Part shown: in pieces, positions 63,555 to 64,000 of the stretch
Numbering within the stretch: position 1 is the first letter of the stretch
Layout of the letters: every line of letters begins with the position of its first letter
Source of the DNA: Hellea sp.
GTDB lineage: Bacteria; Pseudomonadota; Alphaproteobacteria; Caulobacterales; Maricaulaceae
DNA length: 64,000 nt
Reading direction: 5' to 3'
Assembly: GCA_020627655.1 (NCBI GenBank)
Contig: JAHDGM010000006.1
Coordinates: 1-64,000 of the forward strand
The notes under the pieces: model-generated
What the model was told of the DNA's origin: nothing
Database searches by the model: none
Seen by the model: only the letters and a program-made list of their open reading frames with translations
Program-made: the position numbers and the translations under genes

Positions 63555-63583
63555 TTGACGGACACAAAAATTGTCCATATAGG
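63555..63583 (+). promoter_or_regulatory. Candidate rho promoter with internal inverted repeat
   Basis: TTGACG (63555-63560), a 17-base spacer and TATAGG (63578-63583), about 67 bases upstream of the rho start. The spacer contains an inverted repeat GGACA (63560-63564) and TGTCC (63572-63576), placed where a regulator could block polymerase. The promoter is inferred from sequence only. Confidence 0.5.
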
Positions 63584-63649
63584 CCATAGATATAGCCGTT
63601 CTGGCGCGAGGCGATATTAGCCTAATTCCCCTTTTCAAAGATATTAATA

Positions 63650-64000
63650 ATGTCCGATACCATTAATATAGATACCCTAGAATCCATTTCATTAGATGAT
63701 TTAAAAGCGAAAAAACCTGCTGAGCTTATCGAATTTGCTAAAATTGTTGGCATTGAAAATGCTGGTTCTATGCGCAAGCAAGACTTGTTTTTCTCTATTT
63801 TAAAAGATTTAGCAGAAGAGCGTGATATTAATATTCACGGCAGCGGTGTTGTTGAGGTTTTACAAGACGGCTTTGGATTTTTAAGAGCACCGGAAGCTAA
63901 TTATCTTCCAGGTCCAGATGATATTTATATCAGCCCTAAGCAAATCAAAAAATTCGGCCTGAAAACAGGAGATACGGTCACGGGAAAAATTCGGAGTCCC
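63650..64000 (+). CDS. rho: Transcription termination factor Rho, N-terminal part (cut by window edge)
   Basis: 117 residues are visible from the ATG at 63650: a helical Rho N-domain ([20 protein letters not shown]) and the start of the cold-shock-like RNA-binding domain ([40 protein letters not shown]). The ATPase motor lies beyond the window. hemE-hemJ-rho is the origin-side order in many Alphaproteobacteria. Confidence 0.95.
   Translation, partial: MSDTINIDTLESISLDDLKAKKPAELIEFAKIVGIENAGSMRKQDLFFSILKDLAEERDINIHGSGVVEVLQDGFGFLRAPEANYLPGPDDIYISPKQIKKFGLKTGDTVTGKIRSP

Noticed and set aside
1-64000. CRISPR arrays, rRNA, tRNA and complete insertion sequences
   Set aside because: No regularly spaced direct repeats, no T-loop-type motifs in a plausible cloverleaf and no transposase genes were seen by eye; a dedicated tRNA or ncRNA scan was not possible.

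Overview
The window looks like a chromosomal segment from an alphaproteobacterium, probably a marine member of the Caulobacterales/Maricaulales (Hyphomonadaceae-like) group. This is inferred from the gene families, the compact overlapping gene layout and the origin-proximal gene order; no rRNA or tRNA was seen to confirm it. Base composition is moderate overall and clearly AT-richer at both ends.

Layout. (1) 1-4859 is accessory DNA: a hipBA toxin-antitoxin pair (hipA cut by the window edge), three evenly spaced palindromic operators, a divergent HNH endonuclease, a decayed tyrosine-integrase start, a three-gene AT-rich operon of unknown exported and coiled-coil proteins including a Sel1-repeat protein, and about 500 bases of non-coding or decayed DNA. 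(2) 4860-9454 holds an ATP-grasp-like protein, a YeiH-type transporter, a flavin-dependent halogenase and an ecotin-like protease inhibitor fused to a YbaY-like domain. (3) 9517-18729 is the histidine utilisation region: an Lrp/AsnC regulator divergent from hutI-hutH-hutU, with hutG displaced about 3.3 kb downstream by five small lipoprotein, periplasmic or membrane genes. (4) 18715-36148 is mixed: a membrane-fused spermidine-synthase-like protein, a protein with five exact 31-residue repeats, rph, a PD-(D/E)XK nuclease-like insertion, hrcA-grpE, a DUF547-TVP38-flavoprotein operon, MipA/OmpV, a histidine kinase and carB. (5) 36149-37435 is an O-antigen ligase-like protein. (6) 37432-44420 is a catabolic cluster: six tightly packed minus-strand genes (SMR transporter, D-2-hydroxyacid dehydrogenase, enolase-superfamily enzyme, class II aldolase, BesD/HalD-like Fe/2OG oxygenase, beta-hydroxyacid dehydrogenase) divergent from a LysR regulator coupled to a second enolase-superfamily enzyme. 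(7) 44478-57387 is mostly housekeeping: hslU without hslV, L,D-transpeptidase, response regulator, xthA, lolA, PfkB kinase, nth, Smr, mltA and a Tim44-like protein. (8) 57530-64000 is the conserved origin-proximal block secB / dnaQ-coaE-aroE-maf-PPRP / AT-rich gap / hemE-hemJ-rho.

The 404-base gap between the PPRP gene and hemE is where the Caulobacter chromosomal origin lies. Here it is about 20% G+C in its core and carries several near-consensus DnaA boxes, so it is the best candidate for oriC. The most novel-looking items are the catabolic cluster with its HxD BesD-like enzyme, the ecotin-YbaY fusion lacking the ecotin disulfide, the 31-residue-repeat protein with a Bacteroidetes-style C-terminus, and the triple-operator hipBA/HNH arrangement.
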